From NCBI RefSeq assembly GCF_020523825.1, contig NZ_JAJALK010000006.1:248001-312000 (forward strand): 64,000 nt of DNA, given 5' to 3'. Position numbers and translations under genes: made by a program. Below are positions 8,334 through 16,635 of the stretch, piece after piece (within the stretch, counting starts at the first letter, position 1; each line of letters starts with the position of its first letter). Under the pieces are notes generated by a model, which saw only the letters and a list, made by a program, of their open reading frames with translations, was not told where the DNA came from and made no database searches. Source of the DNA: Methylobacterium brachiatum. Lineage in GTDB: Bacteria; Pseudomonadota; Alphaproteobacteria; Rhizobiales; Beijerinckiaceae.

Positions 8334-10295
8334 TCAGGGCGTCGCCGCCGGCTCGGTCAGCGTATCGATCGACAGCAGGTAGGCAATCAGCGCATCCTGG
8401 TCCCGGCGCGAGACGCCGGTGCCGGCATCCGCCCAGTAGGCGTGCCCCTCGCCGGTAACGCGCGCGATCCGCGCCGTATCCGAGGCTTTGTTCGCAGCGA
8501 CGACCTTCGCCCGCAGGTCCCGGTCAACCAAGCTGCGCAGGCTATTCGACGGATCGGGGGCGATACCGCGCGCGAGCGTGCCCGGAACGCCGAGCTGAGT
8601 CGCCGGATCGGGGCCGACCGCGACCCCCGAATCGTGCAGGTAGGGCGCCGTCCAGGCGAGGCCCACGAGGTTCGGAACCTTGTAGCCGCCTTCGGTTCCC
8701 CCCTGCCCCCAGGCGAGCTGGACCTGGGCGAGCGTGTCGCCCGCGAGCGGCACCGGGACGATCACCGGGTCGGTGGGCAGCGGGAACGGCGTATCGGTGG
8801 CGAACAGGCTGGGGGCCGAGAGGCGGGCCTCCATCTTGGCGCCGGCCCTGGCCCGGGTCGGCTCTGTGCCGATCTCGGCCGCCGGGATGATCCGGTGGTT
8901 GGTGAGCGCCGGCCCGGAATGGCAGCCGCCGCAGCCGGCCTTCTCGAACACCGCGCGTCCGGCCTGCACCGTGGCGGCATCCCGCTTGGCAACCGGCGGG
9001 TGGAGCAGATTCTGGAACGCCGACATGGCGTTGTTGGCGTGGTTGACCGGCTCCCCGGGCACCGAGGTGAACAGGCCGTTGTCGGTCACGTAGTTGGTCG
9101 CCGGATAGGTCGGCAGCACCGCGTAGCTGTTGAGCCCCGGCGCGGCCGGCGTCGGGTCGACGCTGCGCAGCACCTCCGAGGGCGTCCAGGACCCGCCGGG
9201 CCGGTACCGGAAGGATTCGGTCGCCGCCCCGCGCAGGACGATGCCGAGATAGGTCTCCGCATCCATGCCGAACAGCCAGGGCGCGGCGGCGGCGAGCTGG
9301 GTCGTGTCGGAATTCGCGGCGTGGACGTTGTTGTTGAGCGAGGACAGGCCCGCGAACGGCCCGATCGCCTCGCGCCCGCTCCAGCTATAAGGCTCACCGT
9401 GGGCCGAAAAACTCGACGGGATCGAGGTCGGGTTGGTCACCCGGTCGGCGGAGGAATCGAAGCTGCCCGGCGGCCAGCTCGCAACCTGGACCTTGGTGGC
9501 GGCCTCGACCGCCTCGGCGTCCGACAGGGCCGGCCCTTTGCCGGTGGAGCCGGTATGCTCGGGCTCGGCCGCCGGCTTGGCGTCGGCCTCCGGCACGCTG
9601 GCATGCATGAAGTAGGCGGAGGAATTCTTGGCCAGCGCCATCAGCAGCCCGGCATTGAGATCGGTGTTGGGCGCCCCCTCCACGACCTTGCCGGTCCCGG
9701 GATCGACGGCGGCGTGGCACAGGGCGCAGGTGATGCCCATGCGCAGGTGGCCGCGGTCGGAGAAGGTCTTGATCCCGATGATGAAGGCGCCGCCCTTCGG
9801 CACGTCGAGACCGGTCGGGACCAGTTCGCCCGTACGGTAGGTCCGCTCGCCGATGCGGACGTCGCGGGCCAGGGCGACCTGGAGGTTGGTGGTGCCCTGC
9901 CCGCCGAGCTTGGCCACCGCCAAAGCCACCTGGGTGGGGGTCAGCCCGCCGTCCAGCATGCCCATCACGTCGGTGAGGAAGACCTCGTTGCCGAACGTCT
10001 CCTGGTAGAAGGCCTGCCGCCCGCGCTCAACCATGGCGGGATCGATCGCCACCGCGCCGCTGGACGCCGAGAGCTCCTTGCGGCCCGCCTCGGTGGCGTT
10101 CAGCCGATCCGCCTCCGCGCGCGAGACCCGGCGCCCTAGGACGTCGAAGGCGGTCTGGATCGGGTAGCGGTCCGGGTTGAGCAGGTCCGCCCGGTCCGGC
10201 ATCGGCGCGTAGCTGAACCGGCCGAGGCCGAGCGTGGCACCGGCCGCGACGGTCGCGAGACCGGCGGTGACGAGGATGCGGCGGGACCAACCCAT
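8334..10295 (-). CDS. Periplasmic di-haem c-type cytochrome, peroxidase/RoxA-like
   Basis: 653 aa from the ATG at 10295, chosen because it opens directly into an export signal (MGWSRRILVTAGLATVAAG); an in-frame start 30 codons upstream gives an improbable Arg-rich leader. Two haem-binding CxxCH motifs are visible, CALCH at 190-194 and CGGCH at 455-459, widely spaced as in di-haem peroxidase-like proteins. Size and spacing recall the RoxA-type di-haem oxygenases, but I cannot confirm the distal-pocket residues. Likely role: periplasmic electron transfer or peroxide/organic oxidation. Upstream is a 421-base non-coding gap with a divergent CoA-transferase gene. Confidence 0.7.
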   Translation of the reverse strand: MGWSRRILVTAGLATVAAGATLGLGRFSYAPMPDRADLLNPDRYPIQTAFDVLGRRVSRAEADRLNATEAGRKELSASSGAVAIDPAMVERGRQAFYQETFGNEVFLTDVMGMLDGGLTPTQVALAVAKLGGQGTTNLQVALARDVRIGERTYRTGELVPTGLDVPKGGAFIIGIKTFSDRGHLRMGITCALCHAAVDPGTGKVVEGAPNTDLNAGLLMALAKNSSAYFMHASVPEADAKPAAEPEHTGSTGKGPALSDAEAVEAATKVQVASWPPGSFDSSADRVTNPTSIPSSFSAHGEPYSWSGREAIGPFAGLSSLNNNVHAANSDTTQLAAAAPWLFGMDAETYLGIVLRGAATESFRYRPGGSWTPSEVLRSVDPTPAAPGLNSYAVLPTYPATNYVTDNGLFTSVPGEPVNHANNAMSAFQNLLHPPVAKRDAATVQAGRAVFEKAGCGGCHSGPALTNHRIIPAAEIGTEPTRARAGAKMEARLSAPSLFATDTPFPLPTDPVIVPVPLAGDTLAQVQLAWGQGGTEGGYKVPNLVGLAWTAPYLHDSGVAVGPDPATQLGVPGTLARGIAPDPSNSLRSLVDRDLRAKVVAANKASDTARIARVTGEGHAYWADAGTGVSRRDQDALIAYLLSIDTLTEPAATP

Positions 10296-10716
10296 GGATC
10301 GTCTTCGATAGCCTCGGCCCGCCACCCGGCAGGCATGCGGGGATCGGCGGCCGGCGATCAACGGCGATTCGCCGCCGAGGTTCACGCCGTCAGCCGGGAC
10401 CGGCTGTCACGGTTTCGACAGTGGGCGACGGGGGCCGGATACGCGTTGGCCATATACAGCGCGGCCGCGCAATTTTTCTGACCTCACGCCAAAGACTTTT
10501 TCAGCAGCATTGTCGGCTGATTATGCGTTAGCATGGTGTAGCCGACCTGCATTGACTGCAATGCCGCAAATCTTTGCTGCAGCGCACCCGCGATGACAGG
10601 CGAAACGTCGCTGATCGGGCAGCTGGAATTATTCCAGCGCCGGGCGGCCGGCCGATAACAGGTTCGGGGACGGCCGGCGCCGAGGCCGGCCGGACATCCG
10701 GGCCGGAGGGAGGATC
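10296..10716. promoter_or_regulatory. Divergent intergenic region between cytochrome and CoA-transferase genes
   Basis: 421 bases without a convincing gene. AT content rises at about 10440-10570, as expected for promoters. Two inverted repeats are visible: GTCGGCT (10512-10518) with AGCCGAC (10540-10546), and CATTG-ACTG-CAATG at 10550-10563. They are candidate operators for the CoA-transferase gene. No exact -35/-10 pair is convincing. Confidence 0.4.
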
Positions 10717-12705
10717 GTGGGCTTCATGAGGAAGAACAAGGTCATCACGGCGGACGAGGCGATCGCGCTGATCCGCGTGAACGACGTCGTGACCACCACG
10801 GGCTTCGTCCAGAGCTGCATCCCGGAGGCGCTGCACGCCGCCCTGGAGAAGCGCTTCGTCGAGACCGGATCGCCCCGCGGCCTGACGCTGATCATGACCG
10901 CGGGCGCGGGCGACAGCAAAGGCCTCGGCACCGGCCGCCTGCATCACGACGGCCTGCTCGCGCGGGTGATCGCCGCCAATTTCGGCCGCATGCCGAAGGT
11001 GGCGCAGGCCGCACAGAACAACCTGATCCGCGGCTACAACCTGCCCCAGGGGGTGATCTCGCAGCTCTACCGGGCCTGCGCCGCCGGCCAGCCCGGCCTG
11101 TTCTCGAAGGTGGGCCTGCAGACCTATGTCGACCCGCGCCACGGCGGCGCCAAGGTCAACACCCTGACCACGGAGGACATCGTCAAGCTGGTCGAGGTCG
11201 ATGGCGAGGAGTGGCTGTTCTACACCGCCACCAAGATCGACGTCGCCTTCATCCGCGCCACCTCGGCCGATCCGTCGGGCAACCTGTCCTACGAGAAGGA
11301 GGCGCTGACCCTCGATTGCCTGGCCCAGGCCATGGCGGCGCGCAACAACGGCGGCATCGTCATCGCCCAGGTCGAGCGCATCGTCGACGACGGCTACCTG
11401 CTGCCCAAGGACGTACGGGTCCCCGGCATCCTGGTCGATTGCGTGGTGGTCGCCGAGCCGGAGATGCACCGGATGAATTACGGCGTCATGCACGACGCCG
11501 CTCTGGCCGGCGAGATCCGCGTCCCCGTCACCGGCATCAAGCGGATGCCGCTCAACGAGCGCAAGATCATCGCCCGCCGGGCCGCCTTCGAGCTGCCGCC
11601 GAACGGCGTGGTCAATCTCGGTGTCGGTGCGCCGGAGGGCATCTCCTCGGTCGCCAACGAGGAGAAGATCACCCCCTACATCACGCTGACCACCGAGGCG
11701 GGTGCGGTCGGCGGGGTGCTGGCCTCGGGATCGAGTTTCGGCGCGGCGACCAACGCCGACTGCATCATCGATCAGAACCAGATGTTCGACTTCTACGACG
11801 GCGGCGGCCTCGACATGACCTGCCTCGGCATGGCCGAGTGCGACGCGGCCGGCAACGTGAACACCTCGAAGTTCGGCGGTAAGCTCAACGGCTGCGGCGG
11901 CTTCATCAACATCTCGCAGAATGCCCGCACCGTGGTGTTCGCCGGCACCTTCACGGCGGGCGGGCTGGAGATCGCCGTCGATGACGGGGTGGTCCGGATC
12001 GTGAGCGAGGGCCGCTCGCGCAAGTTCGTGACCCAGGTCCAGCAGAACACCTTCTCGGGGCCCTACGCGGTCGAGCGCGCGCAACCGGTCCTCTACGTGA
12101 CCGAGCGCTGCGTCTTCCAGCTCACCGCCGACGGGCTGGAGCTGATCGAGGTGGCGCCCGGCATCGATATCGAGCGCGACATCCTCGCCCACATGGATTT
12201 CAAGCCGGTGGTGCGCAATCCGGTGCCGATGGACCCGCGCATCTTCCGCGACGAACCGATGGAGCTGCTCTCCGATCTGCTCAACCTCGATCTGGCCTCG
12301 CGCATCAGCTACGACGGCGAGCGCAACATCCTCTTCATCAACCTCGAAGGCTGGTATTGCCGGGTGAAGAGCGACATGGACGAGCTGCGCATGACCATCG
12401 TCGAGGCCTGCCGCAAGGCCGGCCAGCGGGTCAACGCCGTGATCAACCACGACGGCTTCCGGCTCAACGAGAACCTGATCGACGATTACGCCGGGATGAT
12501 CCAGTATCTCCAGGCGAATTACTACGCGACCACGACCCGCTACGTCACCAGCGCGTTCCTGCGCCTGAAGATGGAGGAGGCGCTGACCAAGCGCGGCGTC
12601 GCCCCCCACGTGTTCGAGCGCAAGGAGGAGGCCCAGGCGTTCCTCGGCAGCACCGACAAGAAGGCGCGCAAGCGGATCTCCCCGGCCGTCGCCTCGGCGG
12701 CTTAG
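10717..12705 (+). CDS. Acyl-CoA:carboxylate CoA-transferase (propionate CoA-transferase type) with C-terminal extension
   Basis: 662 aa. Residues 1-505 are a fused alpha+beta class I CoA-transferase; the catalytic Glu327 lies in TTEAGAVGG, followed by the gly-rich GSSFGAATN. It would move CoA between acyl-CoA and acids such as acetate or 3-ketoacids by a glutamyl-CoA thioester. Known propionate CoA-transferases are about 520-540 aa, so roughly 130-150 residues after residue 510 are extra; they look like an alpha/beta domain (NILFINLEGW, then VNAVINHDGF), possibly STAS-like. Start: GTG at 10717 with GGAGG seven bases upstream; ATG at 10726 is the alternative. Confidence 0.85.
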   Translation: MGFMRKNKVITADEAIALIRVNDVVTTTGFVQSCIPEALHAALEKRFVETGSPRGLTLIMTAGAGDSKGLGTGRLHHDGLLARVIAANFGRMPKVAQAAQNNLIRGYNLPQGVISQLYRACAAGQPGLFSKVGLQTYVDPRHGGAKVNTLTTEDIVKLVEVDGEEWLFYTATKIDVAFIRATSADPSGNLSYEKEALTLDCLAQAMAARNNGGIVIAQVERIVDDGYLLPKDVRVPGILVDCVVVAEPEMHRMNYGVMHDAALAGEIRVPVTGIKRMPLNERKIIARRAAFELPPNGVVNLGVGAPEGISSVANEEKITPYITLTTEAGAVGGVLASGSSFGAATNADCIIDQNQMFDFYDGGGLDMTCLGMAECDAAGNVNTSKFGGKLNGCGGFINISQNARTVVFAGTFTAGGLEIAVDDGVVRIVSEGRSRKFVTQVQQNTFSGPYAVERAQPVLYVTERCVFQLTADGLELIEVAPGIDIERDILAHMDFKPVVRNPVPMDPRIFRDEPMELLSDLLNLDLASRISYDGERNILFINLEGWYCRVKSDMDELRMTIVEACRKAGQRVNAVINHDGFRLNENLIDDYAGMIQYLQANYYATTTRYVTSAFLRLKMEEALTKRGVAPHVFERKEEAQAFLGSTDKKARKRISPAVASAA

Positions 12706-12770
12706 GGCATCGAGGCGTCAGCATCTTGATCGAAGCCTCTGTCTGATCCCACCTCCTCCAGTCCAACCCC

Positions 12771-12885
12771 CTCATCCTGAGGTGACGGAGCGCAGCGGAG
12801 GCCTCGAAGGAGGCCTCCAGGGATCGCGCGGCTGCTGGAGGGCTCCTTCGAGGCTTGCGCTACACGCAAGCTCCTCAGGATGAGG
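12771..12885. repeat. 115-bp element with 13-bp perfect terminal inverted repeats (family D)
   Basis: Ends CCTCATCCTGAGG (12771-12783) and CCTCAGGATGAGG (12873-12885) are exact reverse complements. Inside, GGCCTCGAAGGAGGCC and CTCCTTCGAGG add more self-complementarity, giving a long branched hairpin. It lies between two convergent genes and has no coding sequence. It resembles the 'CCTCATCCTGAGG' repeats frequent in Methylobacterium and Bradyrhizobium-like genomes, probably a non-autonomous mobile remnant. Confidence 0.75.
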
Positions 12886-12918
12886 TCGAGGGGTGGATGC
12901 TCGCTCGCCAAACAGTCC

Positions 12919-13860
12919 CTAATACCCCCGCCCGGCATCGACGCCCTGCGGCGGCTGCCCGGTGCTGCGGTATTCCCGCAGGTTGGCGGCCACGGTCGCG
13001 GCGGCCGAATCCATGTCGGTGGGGCCGGAGATGTGCGGCAGCACGGTCACGCCGGGATGGGTCCAGAGCGGCGAGCCGGCCGGCAGGGGCTCGACATCGA
13101 ACACGTCGAGCACGGCATGCGACAGGTGGCCGGCATCGAGTGCCGCGATCAGGTCGGCGGTCACCACGATCGGGCCCCGGGCGAAGTTGATCAGCGCCGC
13201 TCCGGGCTTGAGCGCCGCGAGCCGGTCGGCATTCACGAGGCCGCGGGTCTCGGAGGTGAGCGGCACGAGGCAGACGAGGATGTCGCAGCGCCCGAGCATC
13301 GGCGCGAGGCCGTCCGCCCCGTGGACGGTCTCGATCCCCGCGATGGTCTTCGGCGTCCGGCTCCAGCCGGTGACGGAGAACCCCGCCCCGGTCAGCCGCT
13401 CCGCCGCCGCGGTGCCGAGCGCCCCGAGGCCGAGCAGGCCGACCACCGTGTCGGCGGGCTTGCGATAGGGATGCGGCTTCCAGACCCGGTCGCGCTGCTG
13501 GCGGGCATAGGCCGGCATGTCGCGCTGAAGGTAGGTGGTCCAGGCCAGCACCGCCTCGGCCATGGCGCGCGCCATCTCGCGGTCGACCAGACGGACGATC
13601 GGCAGCGGCCGGTCGAAGGCGCCAACGAGCTTTTCGACGCCGGCCCACAGGCTCTGCACCCAGACGAGACTCGGCAGGGCGGCGACCTCGGCGGGATCGG
13701 GATTTGCCACGATGGCGACCTGCGCCTGGGCGCGCTCGGCCTCGTTCATGGTGCGGAACGGGACGAGCCGCTCACCGGGCAACGCCGCCGAGAGGATCTG
13801 CAGGTACTCCGCCTCCTGGGCCGGGCCCTTGCACCCGACCAGCGCGACAACCTCCGCCAT
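12919..13860 (-). CDS. ghrA: D-isomer 2-hydroxyacid dehydrogenase, glyoxylate/hydroxypyruvate reductase A type
   Basis: 313 aa, matching GhrA length. Rossmann motif GLGALG is at 144-149, and the catalytic set is Arg228 (NFARGP), Glu257 (DVEPLP) and His276 (LPHISGPTD). The block PHPYRKPADTVVGLLGLG and the ISGPTD ending of the active-site loop are typical of GhrA. It would reduce glyoxylate to glycolate or hydroxypyruvate to glycerate with NADPH, which would suit a serine-cycle methylotroph, although the serine-cycle enzyme itself (HprA) is a different family member. The gene is isolated, with a family D repeat after its stop. Confidence 0.85.
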   Translation of the reverse strand: MAEVVALVGCKGPAQEAEYLQILSAALPGERLVPFRTMNEAERAQAQVAIVANPDPAEVAALPSLVWVQSLWAGVEKLVGAFDRPLPIVRLVDREMARAMAEAVLAWTTYLQRDMPAYARQQRDRVWKPHPYRKPADTVVGLLGLGALGTAAAERLTGAGFSVTGWSRTPKTIAGIETVHGADGLAPMLGRCDILVCLVPLTSETRGLVNADRLAALKPGAALINFARGPIVVTADLIAALDAGHLSHAVLDVFDVEPLPAGSPLWTHPGVTVLPHISGPTDMDSAAATVAANLREYRSTGQPPQGVDAGRGY

Positions 13861-13941
13861 CCTCGAACTCCGTACGCGTCCCGGGCCACGCCCGCTCAGG
13901 GCGATGCAGGCGCTGTGCCGGCTCGCGACGGTTTCGCCAAG

Positions 13942-14232
13942 TCAGCGCGCCTCGACGAGGGCCGGGTAGACGAGGCGGACGTTGCGCCGATCCTCGGGAA
14001 TCGCGGTCGCGGCGCGCCTGCGCAGGCTGCCGGTGGTGACCGGCACCGCTACCTCGGTGGGCCGCAGGCGCCAGCGCTCGGCGCTCGCCATCGGGACCGG
14101 CGGCTTCGGGCGCTCGAGATGCCGGTCCGCGCCCTCGGTGGGTACGGTGGCGAGCCCGGCCAGGGTGATGAGCGCGAGGAGGCCGTAGCGATACCGGCGC
14201 GACGGTCGGGAGCGCAGTGAGGGGGAGGACAT
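13942..14232 (-). CDS. Small membrane-anchored or exported hypothetical protein
   Basis: 96 aa beginning MSSPSLRSRPSRRYRYG, then one hydrophobic stretch (about residues 17-33, LLALITLAGLA) that could be a signal peptide or anchor, followed by an Arg/Pro-rich soluble part. No recognised domain. No good ribosome-binding site precedes the ATG, and the frame continues upstream as an unlikely very long Arg-rich reading, so the start is chosen for the signal-like opening. It may simply be lineage-specific. Confidence 0.4.
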   Translation of the reverse strand: MSSPSLRSRPSRRYRYGLLALITLAGLATVPTEGADRHLERPKPPVPMASAERWRLRPTEVAVPVTTGSLRRRAATAIPEDRRNVRLVYPALVEAR

Positions 14233-14391
14233 GGCAGAGAACCCGCGTGGACACGCTCGTTCTGCCTGCCGGGGATGAAGACGGGATCGAACCGAATCGA
14301 TTCCCAACCCGTTCCCAACACCTGTCTGGTCTTGCGGTAAACGCCGGGTCTTGAGGCAAGGTAAACGAACGAATCGGGAGGATGCGCGGGC

Positions 14392-15864
14392 ATGGCGAGC
14401 AAGGTTGAGGGGAGCGCCGGGACACCCGAGCGCGCGGAGATCGGCCGCGTCATCGACACCGACATCTCCGCGCGGCTGGACCGGCTGCCATGGGGCCGCT
14501 TCCACGTGCTCGTCATCGTGGCGCTCGGCATCACCTGGGTGCTCGACGGGCTGGAGGTGACGCTCGCCGGCTCCCTGGTCGGCGCCCTGCGCAAGGCGCC
14601 GATGTCGTTCTCGGAATTCGATGTCGGGCTCGCGGCCTCCTGCTACCTCGTCGGCGCGGTGACCGGCGCCCTCGGCTTCGGCTGGCTGACCGACCGGATC
14701 GGCCGCAAGAAGCTGTTCTTCATCACGCTCGCCCTCTACTTGATCGCCACCGCGGCCACGGGCCTGTCCTGGAACGTCGCGAGCTTCTGCTTCTTCCGGT
14801 TCCTCACCGGCGCCGGCATCGGCGGCGAGTACACGGCGATCAACTCGACCATCCAGGAGCTGGTCCCGGCCCGCGTCCGCGGCTGGACCAACCTGGTCAT
14901 CAACGGCTCGTTCTGGATCGGCGCGGCGCTCGGCTCGTTCATGTCGATCGTGCTGCTCAAGCCCGAGGTGATCGATCCGGCCTGGGGCTGGCGGGTCGCG
15001 TTCTTCACCGGCGGCGCCATCGGCCTGGTGATCCTGCTGCTGCGCACCTGGATCCCCGAGAGCCCCCGCTGGCTCGCCACCCACGGCTACGCCGCGGAGG
15101 CCGACCGGGTCGTGACCGGCATCGAGAAGCGCTTCACCGATGCGGGGGTCACGCTGCCGCCGATCGACGAGACCAAGCGCATGAAGGTCCGCACCCGCGA
15201 CCACACCCCCCTCTCGGAGGTGTTCCACGCCCTGTTCGTCACGAACCGGCTGGCCACGATGGTCGGCCTCGCCCTGATGGTCGCGCAGGCCTTCTTCTAC
15301 AATGCCCTGTTCTTCACCTACGCTCTGGTGCTGGAGCGGTTCTACGACGTGCCGGGCAACAGCGTCGGCTGGTACCTGCTGCCCTTCGCGCTCGGCTCGT
15401 TCCTCGGCCCGCTGCTCCTCGGGCGGCTGTTCGACACGATCGGCCGGCGCCAGATGATCGCCTTCACCTACGGCATCTCGGCGGTGCTGCTGGTCGCCGT
15501 GGGCCTCCTGTTCCGCCTCGACGTGATCGGGCCGGTGGGGCAGACCGCGGCCTGGATGGTGGTGTTCTTCTTCGCGTCCGCCGCGGCGAGCTCGGCCTAC
15601 CTCACCGTCTCCGAGACCTTCCCGCTGGAGATCCGCGCGCTCGCCATCGCGGCGTTCTACGCGGTCGGCACCGGCATCGGCGGCGTCTCCGGCCCGCTGC
15701 TGTTCGGCAGCCTGGTCGAGACCGGCTCCCGGGACTGGGTCCTGTTCGGCTACGGGATCGGCGCCGCGCTGATGCTGATCGCCGCGGTGGTCGGCGGGAT
15801 CTGGGGCACGGCCGCGGAGGGCAAGTCCCTGGAGGACGTGTCGAAGCCGCTCGCGGCGGCGTAG
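14392..15864 (+). CDS. MFS transporter, sugar/aromatic-acid porter-like
   Basis: 490-aa major facilitator with twelve predicted membrane helices. The conserved loop-2 motif is visible as GWLTDRIGRKK (about residues 100-110), the helix-4 motif as RFLTGAGIGGEY near 140, and the loop after helix 6 has PESPRWLATHG, typical of sugar-porter and metabolite:H+ symporter groups. The first 35 residues are a soluble lead. Substrate unknown. The ATG lies 14 bases after GGGAGG. It is flanked by a divergent small gene and a convergent toxin gene, so it is probably monocistronic. Confidence 0.85.
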   Translation: MASKVEGSAGTPERAEIGRVIDTDISARLDRLPWGRFHVLVIVALGITWVLDGLEVTLAGSLVGALRKAPMSFSEFDVGLAASCYLVGAVTGALGFGWLTDRIGRKKLFFITLALYLIATAATGLSWNVASFCFFRFLTGAGIGGEYTAINSTIQELVPARVRGWTNLVINGSFWIGAALGSFMSIVLLKPEVIDPAWGWRVAFFTGGAIGLVILLLRTWIPESPRWLATHGYAAEADRVVTGIEKRFTDAGVTLPPIDETKRMKVRTRDHTPLSEVFHALFVTNRLATMVGLALMVAQAFFYNALFFTYALVLERFYDVPGNSVGWYLLPFALGSFLGPLLLGRLFDTIGRRQMIAFTYGISAVLLVAVGLLFRLDVIGPVGQTAAWMVVFFFASAAASSAYLTVSETFPLEIRALAIAAFYAVGTGIGGVSGPLLFGSLVETGSRDWVLFGYGIGAALMLIAAVVGGIWGTAAEGKSLEDVSKPLAAA

Positions 15865-15941
15865 GCGGAAAACGGGCCCCAAGCCGGATCTCCCTGCGCG
15901 CGACGCATCGAGATCCGGCGGAACGGGCAAACGGCATCCGC

Positions 15942-16328
15942 TCAAACCAATCGGATCGAACCGCCATACTGCGCGACGATCCGGTCGGCCGTGACGAGCT
16001 CCAGCCCTTCGATCCGGGCCTGTGCGATCAAAAGCCGATCGAACGGGTCGCGATGGAGGGGTGGAAGGTCGGCGACAGCGGCAGCATGTGCCCCCGTCAC
16101 GGGAAGCTCGACATAGCCGTTGTCGCGCAAACCTGTCCTCAGGCGCTTCGCATCGACTTGGAAGTCGTCGCGGCCCAGGCCGCTCTTGATCGCGATCTCC
16201 CACAGACTCGCCGCGCTGAACACGAGCGTATTCGCGGGATCGCCGATGAGACGGCGTGCTGCCGAGGTCAGCCGGTCGGATCCGGCGGCAGCCCAGAGCA
16301 GGCTATGCGTATCGAGGAGATAGCTCAC
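15942..16328 (-). CDS. vapC: VapC-type PIN-domain toxin (ribonuclease)
   Basis: 128 aa from a GTG at 16328 that overlaps the antitoxin stop (GTGA). PIN-domain acidic residues are visible: Asp7 (LLDTHSLLW), a Glu in SLWEIAIK, an Asp in DPFDRLLIAQA and an Asp in LVTADRIVAQY. Such toxins cleave RNA, often initiator tRNA or rRNA, when freed from the antitoxin. The opening YLLDTHSLLWA is characteristic of PIN toxins paired with Phd/YefM-type antitoxins. The frame extends upstream inside the antitoxin gene but without a better start. Confidence 0.88.
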   Translation of the reverse strand: MSYLLDTHSLLWAAAGSDRLTSAARRLIGDPANTLVFSAASLWEIAIKSGLGRDDFQVDAKRLRTGLRDNGYVELPVTGAHAAAVADLPPLHRDPFDRLLIAQARIEGLELVTADRIVAQYGGSIRLV

Positions 16329-16567
16329 CGGCCTTCGAACGAAGCCGTGATCTCTTCGCTGCCCATACGATCGAAATCGTCCGGGACGCGGATGCATCCC
16401 GCCAGAAACCCGATCCGCGAGGTCGCGGCAGGCGCTGGCGCGTCGAACCGGACGACCCGGACGAGGGGCTTGCCGTCCTTCGCGATGATGAATGGCTCGC
16501 CGGACGCTGCCTGCTCTACGAGGCGCAGCAGGTCGGACTTGGCATCCTTCAACGTGACCGTCCGCAT
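16325..16567 (-). CDS. Phd/YefM-family antitoxin
   Basis: 80 aa starting MRTVTLKDAKSDL, the typical Phd/YefM DNA-binding N-terminus, followed by LVEQAASGEPFIIAKDGKPLV. The C-terminal third would wrap and neutralise the PIN toxin encoded next, with which it shares a 4-base GTGA overlap. Type II antitoxins usually autorepress their operon together with the toxin. Longer upstream frame reading (29 more codons) lacks family similarity, so the internal ATG at 16567 is preferred. Confidence 0.85.
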   Translation of the reverse strand: MRTVTLKDAKSDLLRLVEQAASGEPFIIAKDGKPLVRVVRFDAPAPAATSRIGFLAGCIRVPDDFDRMGSEEITASFEGR

Positions 16568-16635
16568 CGATCCGGCCCCAATCCCACCCCAGCTTCGCAG
16601 AGCCGCGCGACGGCAGCCCGGGGGATCGTAGACCC

